NCBI GenBank assembly: GCA_017165825.1
Contig: CM029367.1
Span: forward strand, 5,259,660 to 5,323,659
Reading direction: 5' to 3'
Length of the DNA stretch: 64,000 nt
From: Hepsetus odoe
Taxonomy: Eukaryota > Chordata > Actinopteri > Characiformes > Hepsetidae
The first letter of the stretch is position 1. Each line of letters begins with the position of its first letter. The notes under the pieces were generated by a model. The model saw nothing but the letters and a program-made list of their open reading frames with translations, was not told where the DNA came from and did no database searches. The position numbers were made by a program, and so were the translations under genes. Of the stretch, positions 12,000 to 23,162 are shown one piece after another.

Positions 12000-12460
12000 C
12001 TTCAATTTATTGTTAAGATTTCTGTAGTTTGGAGTTTTGATTTCACAGCTTAGTCCTAAAATTTCTTTTAGTAACAGGTGAATATTGTGAAGTTTATTCG
12101 AATATTGTACGAATATATGTACGTACAATATACAGTACAAACTGTATATTGAATATTGCAAACTGTAAAGATATTTTACAGTTTAGAAGTAAGTATTGTA
12201 AGCTTTGAATGTGAAAATTCCACAATTTTTGGAAAGTTAAGTGGCACAATTCCACAATTATGGCGTATGTTTGTACAGTTTAGTAGTGATAATTATACGT
12301 GTTTGAGAGGTATGAATTTAGTAGAAATTCTGCCTTTCTATGATTTTTAGAAAGAAATTCTACTAATTCTAAGATTTCTGCAGTCTAAATAATAACTACA
12401 ATTTTTCTTTACAATTTCTACGTTTTAGAAATCCAGTTTAACTAAAAGAAAACCCACAGT
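12000..12460. repeat. A/T-rich degenerate minisatellite with an ACAGTTTA motif and a perfect hairpin
   Basis: ACAGTTTA-like words recur near 12178, 12275, 12432, 12460 and again at 12704 beyond the SINE. 12126-12151 is a perfect hairpin: CAATATACAGT, ACAA loop, ACTGTATATTG. No gene seen. Confidence 0.4.
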
Positions 12461-12466
12461 TTAAAG

Positions 12467-12691
12467 TGAAAGTGACTATCCTTCTGAAACGCAGTACAAC
12501 GAAACTCAACCTCTACGTTTCACCCATACACACACGTGCAGCAGGGGGCAGCTATTGAAAGCTGCCTGGGGAGCAGTGACGGGGACAGTACCTTGCTCAA
12601 GGGTACCTCAAGGCAACCTACTGGTGAAGGAATCAAACCCACAATCTTCCAATCCGAGGAAACTCACTAACCACTAGGCCACCGCTGCCCG
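12467..12691 (-). repeat. SINE-A copy, near full length
   Basis: Complete order from the GTGAAAGTGACTATC tail to the ACTAGGCCACCGCTGCCC head, inserted into the A/T-rich repeat. Confidence 0.82.
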
Positions 12692-13250
12692 GTTATAGAT
12701 CTACAGTTTAATGGTAAGAATTCTGAAGTTTACTTTGAATATATATATATGATTTTACTTCACATTAGATAACAAGCATTACTTCATTTAGTTTTCGAAC
12801 CATTCCTGAAATTTCCATGAACTAAAAGTATCTCTCTTTAAAACAAACCTATAATGTTCCCAATCAGCCAGAGATTCAAAAATTCGAACTCAAATTTTCT
12901 GCCCTTACAAAGATTATAGTCCCTTTTTTCTGACAGTGTAGGGCAAAAAGTCAGATTAGCACACTGGTCCTATTGCTTTAGTTTTCAATCGGTTAGTTGC
13001 ATTGCCTTTATGATGATTTAAACCAAAATCTCAGTGTGTTTCACTGGAAACTACAAAGCAACATGGTATGGTGCCACAGGTCAAACCTCCAAAGTAAACT
13101 AGAATGCACTACCTAACAACCCTGCTGTCCCTTTACATTAAGTCACCCTTCTGTTTACAGGGAGCCAAAAAAGTGTCCTTTCCTCTAGAGAACTCCAAAG
13201 TGGTGGGATGACATTTAAGGGAAAAAGCAAAAGGTTGGACATTCAAATGC
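12692..13250. other. No recognisable feature
   Basis: A/T-rich unique DNA. Confidence 0.5.
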
Positions 13251-13252
13251 AA

Positions 13253-13253
<1 letters not shown>

Positions 13254-13318
<65 letters not shown>
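13254..13318 (+). repeat. (GT)n microsatellite
   Basis: About 65 bp of GT dinucleotides with two interruptions. Confidence 0.95.
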
Positions 13319-13406
13319 CACTCATTCACTTCTGTGCTTCTATCCTCACACACTATGCACTTATTAAGGCTTCCCATCCCTTCATTCGTCCTCTGTTCTT
13401 TCCTTT

Positions 13407-13476
13407 AATAAATACATAAATAAATACATTCATTAATTAATGCATACATAAATAAATACGTAAATAAATAAATATG
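13407..13476 (+). repeat. (TAAA)n-like low-complexity tract
   Basis: Imperfect ATAAATA repeats with TACATA and TACG variants. Confidence 0.8.
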
Positions 13477-13479
13477 TTT

Positions 13480-13881
13480 TACCAACACACACTGTCTCTG
13501 AAGAAATATTCGCTGCAAGAGTGCACCAGTTCGCAGTCAGGACTTGGCAGACACCATTGAGAAGTCGTCCGTCACATTAACAATTAATGCTATTCATAAA
13601 TAACTTATTCAGTGTTTATTTAAATTTCATCAACTATATCTCAGGCATTTAGGACATTTAGGACATAATTCATTGTTTTGAAAACACATATGATCATTTT
13701 CATTCCAATTAATAATTAATCATTGCAATTATAACCATATTGCTATAATAATAACTGCACTTTTTGAAACCTCCAAATATTTTTCGCAAATCTCATTCTC
13801 AGTTTTTTTTTTTTTAAATATGCATTAATTGTACGCCTTGATAACTATTTTCCAAATTCAGGTTTTATTTTAAGCTCTTAC
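13480..13881. other. A/T-rich unique sequence
   Basis: Nothing recognised apart from a T-run at 13804-13815. Confidence 0.5.
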
Positions 13882-14105
13882 GGGCAGCGGTGGCCTAGTG
13901 ATTAGGGCGTTGGCCGGAGGATCGGGGGTTCGAACCCCTTCTCAATAGGTTGCCCTGAGGTACCCTTGAGCAAGGTGCCGTCCCCGTCACGCTCCTCCCT
14001 GGCGACCTGTCCAGAGTGTGTCCCATGTCCTTCACCCTGTGTGAGTTGGGATGGACTCCAGCACAACCCTGCTTGGGACAAGTAGCAGAAAATGACTGAC
14101 TGATT
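13882..14105 (+). repeat. Chimeric SINE: SINE-A head joined to SINE-B tail
   Basis: The head GGGCAGCGGTGGCCTAGTGA with B-box GGTTCGAACCCC and core GAGGTACCCTTGAGCAAGG is SINE-A. From about 13998 the text becomes SINE-B tail (GACCTGTCCAGAGTGTG, GGGATGGACTCCAGCAC). A similar fusion on the minus strand is at 15970-16176. Confidence 0.75.
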
Positions 14106-14273
14106 TTAAGCTCTTCCGGAATCATCTACGTGTCAAAAATCATCGATTCCATTTTTCCAGGCATTTAAGTTTTGAATGAGACCTCACACTACTGTTTGTG
14201 TTCAAGCACAGTACTGAGATCTATTACTGTTAGCAATTAGCTTTTCTGGCACTGCATCAGTCCACTGAATTTA

Positions 14274-14493
14274 AGTGAAAGTGACTATTGTTCATTGGGA
14301 AAAGGAGCAGAGCGCACAGTGAACCACCATGAATGTCAACCTCTACTTTTCACCCATGCACACCATGCAGCAGGAGGCAGCTATTTAAAGCTGCCCAGGG
14401 AGCAGTGATGGGGATGGTACCTTGCTCATGAATACCTCAGGGCAACCTACTGGTCTGGATTTCAACTCTCTAACCACTAGGCCATTGCTGCCT
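14274..14493 (-). repeat. SINE-A copy
   Basis: GTGAAAGTGACTATTG tail, GGGATGGTACCTTGCTCATG core, ACTAGGCCATTGCTGCC head. Confidence 0.8.
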
Positions 14494-14499
14494 TTAGTG

Positions 14500-15965
14500 C
14501 ACAGGTTTATGTTAAGGTTAAGTGTTTATGTGATGTTAGGAAACAGTCTGCTGTTTGAGGGCAATGGTAAAAACCCTCTATGCTAATTTTACCATGTCCT
14601 AAAATGTTTATTAAAGATATTTTCATAAAATGCATTCCTCTTTTGGCCAAATTCACACAATTGTATTCTTCTCAGCCTCGATCTACAAGCCCTTGTGTCA
14701 GAAGTTGTTACAAAATTGTAGACTGTCATTTAAATATCTAATACTCACGCAGGGATTTTGATGTGGCACCTTAACAGAACGTATCGTTTTCCCATAAACC
14801 ACTGCTAATGGATGTTGCAAAGGTGTCCCTCTAAACCTAGCAACTGTCCTTTAATTGAGCCACACCAAAGATCAGTTATTTTACTGATTAAAATTATGGA
14901 ACTGGGTGTGTTCCTGGGTCTGCTCAACCACAATGGCATTATGCAAATAAGGGTGTAAATCCCACAAAGGACTGTACTTGAAACATATGAACGATTCGTG
15001 CCGTTCTTTTTGAAACAACCATCCAAGCCTTTAACTCTTAATCGTCTTTTAAACAACAGCCCGTAATGACTTTGATCAAGTGCTACATATGCTGGGATTA
15101 GCAGGATCCGTAGAAGCTGTAGAAACTCTCCAGGTGTCTTTTCTTTAGTACCAAGCATCTGCACAGATCTCTGCTGAACGAATCAATTTAATGAGGCAGT
15201 GCCGGATAACATTGTAGTCCAATTTTGGTCTCTTGTGATGTTAATAAGTCCACAATGGGTTTTGTACGAAGCATATACCAATGGGCGCCATTCAGAAGGG
15301 AAAGAGCTAGAAGAATTTCCAATGCACTCATTAGCCTCAATGTCAGATCTCCTTTTTGTTCAAGCTTTTCCATGGCTTCTGTGACCCTTTGACAGTCATG
15401 CCCCAGCTATTAATCCCTCTTTGTCCTTCACGTTAATTGCTTTACTTTCATGAATGCTCTTTAAATCAGCTTGTTATCTCCACAACTCTATAGCCTCTAT
15501 GGGCTGTCCCCCAAAAAAATGTACTTGAAGACAAATCTGCTTGAAGTAGATCAGTGGTGCACATCCTGTTTGGGGAGTAGCCTTCATGAAAAACTGTACT
15601 TCTGTGCAGACCAATGGTTCACATTTTTTGTAAAATGAAGTGTACAGGATGATCATGTAAACAGTACAGTTGATCAAATCCAAGTAATGTGCTACAAATG
15701 CAAAATGATCCAGATTTTTTTTTTCTCCTATTTGGTATATTGGTTGATCAAGCTAAACATGTTTGCCATTGGTTAGCACTTTAGTAGCTGGACTGAACTC
15801 CTGATATGTCAGAAAACCTCTATCATAAAAGAAACCGAGAGGAGAAACAGCCAATCACACTTGGTTTCCAATGGGTGACACCAATGCTCTGAGGGAAAAC
15901 ATCACTCTAGGACTGGATGAAGTCCAGGATATGTCTGTCTAATCAGTGGGCTTCTGTCAGATGGC
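14500..15965. other. Repeat-poor block; candidate conserved non-coding element at 14740-15480
   Basis: About 750 bp without simple repeats or transposons, with ATTA-rich words and mixed base composition. A 119-aa minus-strand frame (14805-15164) lies here but has no recognisable domain or clear splice context. Confidence 0.3.
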
Positions 15966-15969
15966 AAAA

Positions 15970-16176
15970 AGTCAGTCAGTCATTTTCTGGGCCGCTCATC
16001 CTAATTAGTGTTGGGGCTGGGGCCGGGGGGGGTGCTGGAGTCCATCCCAGCTCACACAGGGCGAAGGACAGGGACACACCCTGTCACCAGCCCATCACAG
16101 GACGGCACCTTGCTCAAGGGTACCTCAGGGTAACCCACTGGTAAAGGGTTTGAACCCACAATCTTCTGATCAGATG
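15970..16176 (-). repeat. Chimeric SINE: SINE-A head joined to SINE-B tail
   Basis: On the plus strand it starts with SINE-B tail (AGTCAGTCAGTCATTTTCTG, GCTGGAGTCCATCCCAGCTC) and switches near 16100 to SINE-A core (GCACCTTGCTCAAGGGTACC). Confidence 0.75.
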
Positions 16177-16429
16177 GTAAACAGTGATATATAAATATGT
16201 AATTCCATGATCCTAAATTTTGGTACTTTGCTCTATAGTCATAGTCATAGTTTGCCACTGCTGTGGACGCATGAAAAAGACAGATCCCTTACAGATTAAT
16301 ATTGAGCAAATATCATTGTGGGCTTTATAAAGTCTGTCAGTTTGCCTTAATAAAAAGACGGGATACTAGGGAGTGGGGAAAGAGCTAGTGTTTTATACAA
16401 CTTATAAAAAATGTCCTTTTTATGTAACA

Positions 16430-16557
16430 TGGAGGTACCATGAGCAAAGTACTGTCCCCATCACTGCTCCCTGTGTATGGCTGCATGGTGAGTGTGAGTG
16501 GAAAGCAGAGGTTGCATGTCATTGTGTTTCACTTTCACTTTCACTTTCACTTCACTA
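16430..16557 (+). repeat. SINE-A 3' half with (TTTCAC)n tail
   Basis: Core GAGCAAAGTACTGTCCCC, AAGCAGAGGTTGC, then a tail of four TTTCAC-type repeats. The head is missing. Confidence 0.7.
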
Positions 16558-16559
16558 CT

Positions 16560-17635
16560 CTTCATCCAGAAGACTGGCAGTTATGGCAGTGACTGGTTAC
16601 TGCACTGTTGGGGTCATACTTTTAAATCAGTCCAAATGTTGGTGAGAGAGAATGTATATTTGAGTTTGTTGGGTAATTGGGTTGGGTAGCAGTTCAGATT
16701 TTAGTTATAAGCTTTGAATGGCTTTGAAATGTTGAAATGTGAAAGGATGCAGAGAAATGACAACACAAGCTCAGTTAGAAGGAAATAATATATTTTAATT
16801 TTATCTTAATATCTTGAAATTTCCATGATATTTTGTGAGCTGTCCTGTTATCTACAGCACTTAGAAGATGGCCACTCACCCAGATAACATTTCATAGTAA
16901 ACGTATTAGTCTGTCTTGGAACTCTTCCCGTCAAGGTGTTGGTCAGCATGAAAAAGCAGCCAGAGCGCATTCGCACTTTATCTGACACCAGTGCTTTTCC
17001 TGCATCCACCAATGGAATCCTGCTGCTTTTCTCATTGCATTTTAAGCAGCTCACGTCTGAAATCTCATTTGCACTTGAGTGCTTGTGCGCCATCCTGGAC
17101 GCGCTAAAACTAATTTCCACGTCGCATAGTCCTGTGCTCTGCCATGTTTGGTCTCATGTCCTCCAGTGAATAAAACCATTTCCAATTCATTAAACCTCGC
17201 TTTTGTTTTAGAGGGCCTGCAAATTAAAGAGGAAGCTTTTTTGGGGGGGTCTTGCACCCTCTCTTTCCTTTCACTTTCCAGCTCTGGCTCTCTTCAACCA
17301 CAAGGACTTGGTAGCATACGTGACTCTTTCTCTCTTCTCTTAATACCATTCAGGTCCTCAGAGGCTTGGCGCTTCCCATGGGAAATTGGCCGGCAGAAGC
17401 CGCATCTCTCCACCGTGACGTGCTGGCGCTGGGCTGGCCTGCATTTGTGGAGAGCGCTTCTGGGAGATTGTCACATTAAGCGACAGCAGATTTGCTTGGG
17501 AGTAACAGCAAAAGCGGAGGAACATACTGCTAGATTAGTATCTAGCATCTAGCTAGATTAGTTAACATGCAAGGTGCTTACTCTCCTGACACACTGGAAA
17601 GAAAGTTCTTGATTTGCAAAGTGAAAAATAAGGAA
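16560..17635. other. No supported gene; longest frame 134 aa at 17148-17552
   Basis: The plus-strand 134-aa frame has no domain I recognise and no convincing splice context. The block 16850-17560 is repeat-free and could be conserved non-coding DNA. Confidence 0.3.
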
Positions 17636-17639
17636 ATCA

Positions 17640-17800
17640 CAATGAACCATTCAATGAAAAGCAACCTTTGTATGTAACCCACACTCAGTGCAGCCATATC
17701 CAGCGCCCGGGGAGCAGTGATGGACATGGTACCTTGCTCAAGGGTACTCTTGAACCCTCGACCTTCCGATCCTGGGGCCTAGTTCCTAAACACTTGGTAT
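17640..17800 (-). repeat. SINE-A copy, degenerate
   Basis: CATATCCAGCGCCCGGGGAG, CTTGCTCAAGGGTACTC and a decayed head CTAAACACTTGG. Confidence 0.7.
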
Positions 17801-18950
17801 TCATACAAATATGTCTGTAATTAAAATGATAAATAGGTCATCTATCCACTAAAGGTGCATATATAACAGTATATTTATAAAAATGAATGATACTGGAATT
17901 AAATTGGTTATTTTATGTGAATACACAACCCAGAGAATTAAATAATAAAATCTACTTTTTTTAATGCTTCACCTTTAGAAGACCTCCAGCACTGACCACG
18001 GATCTCCATGGTAATGAAAAATGATGCTTCATATGGAAGTTTCTGGGATGCTTCGTGAAGGTCAAGGCTTCAGACTGCACACTGAGATTTGCTTGGTGCT
18101 CCTACACCTTGAAGAATTCTAGAAAATATTGAGTTTATATTCAGAAACGTTAGAAGAATATATTGTTTTGTATTAACTATTCAAATCCAGTGTAATATAC
18201 TGCATACCTTCATTACCTCTCACGAATGAATGATTAATTACTTTACTCTTTTTAAAATCTTGTTCAGAAACAACTACACTGCAATTTCCTTTAACTGTTA
18301 ATAGTCAAAAATATTAACAAATGAAAAAAGTGTAACTGAATATGGAAGCCCGTTCCCCTGTGATATGCATATAAAGAATGAAGAGTACATCACATATTTA
18401 CTTTTATTTTACGTTTATTTAAGAATCCTTATTGCTTATTACTTCTGCCATTTTTCTCAGATCTGATGTCTTAATGGTTTATATTTATAACCTATAAAGT
18501 GTGAACAAACCTGTCCCCTGAACAATCCCAAATAAACATCAAAATTTGGTTCTGAAGCATCTTAAGCATCTTAGTTCTTAAGCATCATCAGCAACAAAAA
18601 CAACAAAAAATGAAAAGAAGTAGCACCACAAGCCCTCATCACACAGGTATTCAGGTCTGATCAGCTCTCAGGAGTCTGGAAGAAATGCTTTAATGCTTCT
18701 CCAGCATTTAACTCTCTTAGCTGCCGCTGCTAGGCTAATCCATGAATCCTGAGTTGATGGTTCTCAATAAGAGCGCGTGCTCTGGATCAGATACATGTCC
18801 AATCTAGGACCACTTATAAAACTCCCTCAGACCTTTTGTGAAGATCGGATTTGTGCCATATGAAAGCAGGGATCAGACCTTATTTTTTTTAGGATTTTTT
18901 TTTTTATCTTTCAGGATCACAGTGGCACAATTTCTTGCTGAAAGAAATCA
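17801..18950. other. No recognisable feature
   Basis: A/T-rich unique sequence. Confidence 0.5.
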
Positions 18951-18954
18951 AGTG

Positions 18955-19090
18955 AGCTGGAGATGCTGAATTGCCCCCAGGTGTGAATAGTGTGAGAAGT
19001 CAAGGGTGTTTATCTGCCTTTTGCCCAATAAGTGAGCCAGCATCCCCTGCAACCCTGTGGGATAAGCAGCTCAGATAGATGGATGGATAT
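18955..19090 (+). repeat. SINE-B-like 3' fragment
   Basis: GCTGGAGATGCTGAATTGCC ... CAACCCTGTGGGATAAGCAG then GATAGATGGATGGAT, the usual tail of this family. Confidence 0.55.
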
Positions 19091-19224
19091 TTGATTAAAT
19101 TATATATGATAAAAGGACCGGTTCAATCCCAAAAGAATAATGGCCTCTAGGGGAGCTGCAGGAAGGGGTTAAAGGTTTTCCCTGCAGACATTGAGGCTGC
19201 TCATTTTTTTTCACCTTAAGCTGA

Positions 19225-19368
19225 ATCTTCTTCTTCTGGCTGCTCCCGTTTAGAAGTCGTCACATCCGATCATCCGTTTCCATTTCCTACGGTCCTCTGC
19301 ATCTTCCTTATTCACACCATCAACTTGCATATCCTCTCTCATCACATCCTTTCTCTTAGGTCTTCCAA
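19225..19368 (-). pseudogene. LINE 3'-end fragment
   Basis: CTTCTTCTTCTGGCTGCTCCCGTTTAGAAG marks the 3' end of the same LINE as 42305-45205, followed by its pol C-terminal region on the minus strand. Confidence 0.65.
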
Positions 19369-19369
19369 T

Positions 19370-20550
19370 GTATATGAATAAGTTAATGAGTTCAATTGGA
19401 TGTGCTTGATGTGGGAAGTCATATGTGACTCCATTGTGGAGCTGTTTAAGCCAGAAGAGGTTCGTTGGCTGGTGGGTCTAACTGGTGCAGGGTAAGGGAG
19501 CGCTCGAAGCAATTGCAAAACCATCTCAACATCCTCAGTCCTCTCTACCCTGCCCTGCTCTCCTTCAGCACTAATGGACTGACTTATTGACCTGCGTTTG
19601 TGTGAACAGCCCCATACAGCTGCTATTTTAGATCTTATAACTGCACAGGCATGCATCGTGATATCGCTTTACAAGCGTCCAGTTACATTTTGCTTTCAGT
19701 AAACGATATGCTAGCTCGTAAATAGTTCATGCATGTATGGGGAGCAAATGAAGAGGTCCAGCCGGAATGGATCTGTAGGCAGGGTTATTGTATTTTTACA
19801 CAGGGATCAATAGAAATGAGAAAGCAGAGAAGGAAATCATATACAAAATAACAGATCACAGAAGATACCGATGCTCCTAATGACATCCCGGGGGTCATTT
19901 AACCTTAAGTGTGAGGAAACAATGAATGTGTTCTCCAGATCAATGATACACTTCTCCAAGATCACAGAAGTGAAACGTGTCTTCCATATAAAGGTCGTTA
20001 CACAGCAGCATGATTTATCCATGCAGTTTATTCAGAGGTCAGTGGATAAAACTGATTTTCTGCAACATTTCAGACAAATACAAGAGAAACTTTGGCAAAC
20101 CACCATCTAAAGCATGGTCCCACTCTGTCACTGTTGGCTTTGGTGTTGGCAGGGCAACGACCAAAATGACCAATAGAACCAAATGGCTGAATTAGAACCA
20201 TTGGAACCATTGGTTACAGTGGTATTAAGCATAAGTAAGTCAACATAGGTTACAGGAACCTGTGCTTTGTGTAAAAGTGCTCATTAAGTTACCAACTCTC
20301 CATCTTCTAAAAAAGACAAAGATTCCTTTTAGTCACTTAAAAGAATTCTGCACTGCTACAGTTTCCACATTGAAGAAAAAGTGCTTAAAAAAGCTATTGC
20401 CTTTTTCTAAGTAAACTTACTAAATAAGTCATTTTTAAAAGTAAAAACATTTATTTTCGGTTTCATTCATTCTTATTTCAATGCTTCCAAGTAATGTTCT
20501 CTAGACATTTGCTATTCAATTAGATTTCCTTTCTGAAAACGTGATTTGTG
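19370..20550. other. No supported gene
   Basis: A 104-aa minus-strand frame (19342-19656) overlaps the LINE edge and has no recognised domain. Otherwise unique DNA. Confidence 0.4.
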
Positions 20551-20556
20551 TCACTG

Positions 20557-20712
20557 TAGGCGGTGCTCTGCTCTGACGGTGCACACGTGTGTTCACTTGG
20601 GCCACAGGTGTGCCTCATTGGGTGCTGGCTTTATAAGCCCCTGTTGTCATTGTTTACGTTAATACCTTCGTAAAAGTGGTTCCTAAGTTCTGTTTATGTT
20701 CAATAAAGTTGA
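20557..20712 (+). mobile_element. Truncated LTR fragment of the palindromic family
   Basis: Left arm GCTCTGCTCTGACGGTGCAC, CAGGTGTGCCTCATTGGG, TTTATAAGCCCC and AATAAAG are present. The right arm of the palindrome is missing. A SINE-A follows immediately. Confidence 0.55.
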
Positions 20713-20716
20713 AAAA

Positions 20717-20941
20717 GTGAAAGTGACTATTCTTGTCATTGTGAATACACAGCGAACCACAACAAAAGTGGACCTCTGCATTTAACCCATGCACACCGTG
20801 CAGCAGGCATGGATGCACCCAGGGAGCAGTGATGGGGATGGTACCTTGCTCAAGAGTACCACAGGGCAATCTGGTAAGGGGTTTGAACCCACAATCTTCC
20901 AAGCCTGTGGCCAACTCCCTAATCACTAGGCCACCGCTGAG
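20717..20941 (-). repeat. SINE-A copy, near full length
   Basis: GTGAAAGTGACTATTCTTG tail through GGTACCTTGCTCAAGAGTAC to ACTAGGCCACCGCTG. Confidence 0.8.
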
Positions 20942-21261
20942 CACAAAACTCCTGGCTGCACATCTGTGTTCAAACTACAACATCAAAGTGTTACAATTTG
21001 CATCATGTTCTGTGTTAAAACTCGTAAAAACAGTTTGGCAAAAAAACAAAAATATTAATAATCACAAAATTCTTCACCAAATTTCTATGATCAGTAAAAA
21101 ATGATGGGGGTCCAGTTTAGGCTCCTTTAGTTTATCGCTGAAGTTAACGTTGTTAATAATCACATTCATATGGAATAATAATAAACAGTTTCTGTGTTTC
21201 TGGGGAGGAAAAGTGACGTTTTTTAAAGAAATACAGTTTGACTATTTAGTTTTGCAATGAT

Positions 21262-21375
21262 CTGGCAACCTGCCCAGGGTGTTCCTCTGCCCTGCAGACT
21301 CTAGGTGACCCTGTGACCCTGGTAAAGATTTGCAACTCAGATAGAATAGATGGAAAAGTGGATAGATGGATGGAT
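21262..21375 (+). repeat. SINE-B-like 3' fragment
   Basis: CAACCTGCCCAGGGTGTTCC ... GCAACTCAGATAGAATAGATGG and a GATGGATGGATA tail. Confidence 0.5.
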
Positions 21376-22515
21376 ATTCAGTTATAAGGTTTCTTAGCAA
21401 TGTTTGCCTCACAGTTCCAGTTCTAATCTAAAAAAGGCAACATCTAAAAACAGTAGCTTTACACTATAAAATTTCAATTCTTCTCAAACTATCCCTGTAA
21501 TGTGTCTGAAGGCAACAGGGAAGCACCTGCTTGTCAAGATCAGGTCATGTTTTTAGGAGCTACATTTTTAGAAATCGATTTTTAATGACTCACAGAGCGC
21601 AGTTAACTCTAGTCTTAATGCAATTACTTAAGATGGAAAAAAAGAAATTCTCCATGAAGGATGTTTCAAAAAGCTAGAAAATAAGAAATGGCAGCAAAGG
21701 ATTAGCAAGTGCAAGACTGACAAATTTGCTCACCATCAAACTATCATGAAAAGCACATCACGAGGCAGAAAGAGCGCAATATAGAAACTGCTAGACTGAT
21801 TAGTTCCCGAGTTTTCTCCTGCGTGTGAAGTTCTCCTCGGCAGAACAGAGGCCAGTCCAAACGTGCATGTCGGCCATGGAGGGCTTTAATAGTCGTGTTT
21901 TTAAAGCAGCTTGTCAGTGCTAACCGGAGCTCTGGAGTCTTGTTAGAAACCCAATTCCTCTTCAATTTAGTGCCTCGGCTTACCAGGGCGCACCTAACCA
22001 GGCTGCGTTAGAGGCATTTGTTGCTGAAATTGAGCTGCACAGACGTCTGCAGCCGTGCGTTTAGCGGGCAGCTGGGGAACGAGGGTGGGTGTTTGAGATG
22101 CGAGGCAGGCCTGAGAGAGACTCGCAGGAGTAAATCTCTGTTAATAAAGTTCTGAGAGGGAGCTGGAGCAGAGATCTGAGAGCAGCTTGGACAACCCACA
22201 ACACTGGCCTGGATTTCGAGAGGCAGGACAAGAGAAAGGAGATGCTGATGATGAATGCTCTTTCTTCCACCTGCATGAAACAAAGATGGTATGTATGTAG
22301 GAAAATATCAGCATAGGACCTGGAGTGATATTTGAAATGGAACGTAACTGTGGGTTGAAAACAGAACATGAAGTGTGGGTTTTAAGGTGTTGCTTTTGCC
22401 AAAATAAAGATGCACGTTCTTTTATAGAAAGCAGCTTGACACAACAACCTGACACTGGCCTGGACTTTGAGAGGAGATGCTGAAGATTCCTGGAAATGCT
22501 GCTTGTTCCATGTAC
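21376..22515. other. No supported gene; repeat-poor
   Basis: Several roughly 100-aa minus-strand frames (22008-22455) overlap each other in different phases without recognisable domains. Confidence 0.35.
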
Positions 22516-22519
22516 ATTT

Positions 22520-23078
22520 CTGTCACGGCTGAAGACTTACTTCTTTAGTTTAGCTTACCCGCACCGATCACCATAGTGCACCATTACTAATGTCGCTGGT
22601 GCTGCTGTACATGCCATCGCACTGTATTGTTTCATTTCTGTGTCTGTCACTACTGGATCCTGTTCATTACTGACCCTCCCCATTCCATTTCTTTCCCCAC
22701 ATGTCCAGGGGGCCCGCTGTGATCCTGGCAGCTCATTGGTACCTGGGGCCACACCCGACTTGCTGAGCCTGGGAAGCAGCTTAGGACCCTGTACTGATCC
22801 TGGAGTTAAACCCAAACTAACTTTGCACTGCTAGTATACCCAAGGGGGTTGGGCAGCCAGTCGACCTGTGTCTGAGGTCCAAGAGGTTGGACCAGAGGTT
22901 TTTTTTTCTCCGCACAGTGGAGTTTTTGGTTCCTCTCCTCCGTAGTTGTCTGGCTTTAACATCTATTACTGTAACCTGTTCCATCATCGACCACCAATGT
23001 AAAGTGCGTTGGGGTAACTGTTGTGAAAGGCGCTATACAAGAATAAATTGAACTGAATTGAACTGAATTGAATTTCTG
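22520..23078 (+). pseudogene. L2-like LINE 3' end with (TTGAA)n-type tail
   Basis: CGGCTGAAGACTTACTTCTT encodes the RLKTYFF-type C-terminus typical of L2 LINEs. A roughly 450-bp 3' UTR follows, then TAAAGTGCGTTGGGGTAACT, GGCGCTATACAAGAATAAA and a TTGAACTGAA tail. Confidence 0.65.
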
Positions 23079-23090
23079 CATGACAAAAAT

Positions 23091-23093
<3 letters not shown>

Positions 23094-23161
<68 letters not shown>

Positions 23162-23162
23162 A
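23094..23162 (+). repeat. (TA)n(TG)n compound microsatellite
   Basis: About 45 bp TA followed by about 22 bp TG, next to the LINE tail. Confidence 0.95.

Noticed and set aside
13882..13960. Possible tRNA gene (A and B box present)
   Set aside because: Part of a multi-copy SINE continuing into a non-tRNA body; no convincing cloverleaf or terminator.
17148..17552. 134-aa plus-strand open frame
   Set aside because: No recognisable domain, no splice context and overlapping frames in both directions; likely chance.
22555..22834. Overlapping 86-aa and 64-aa frames
   Set aside because: Lie in the 3' region of an L2-like LINE ending in a TTGAA tail.
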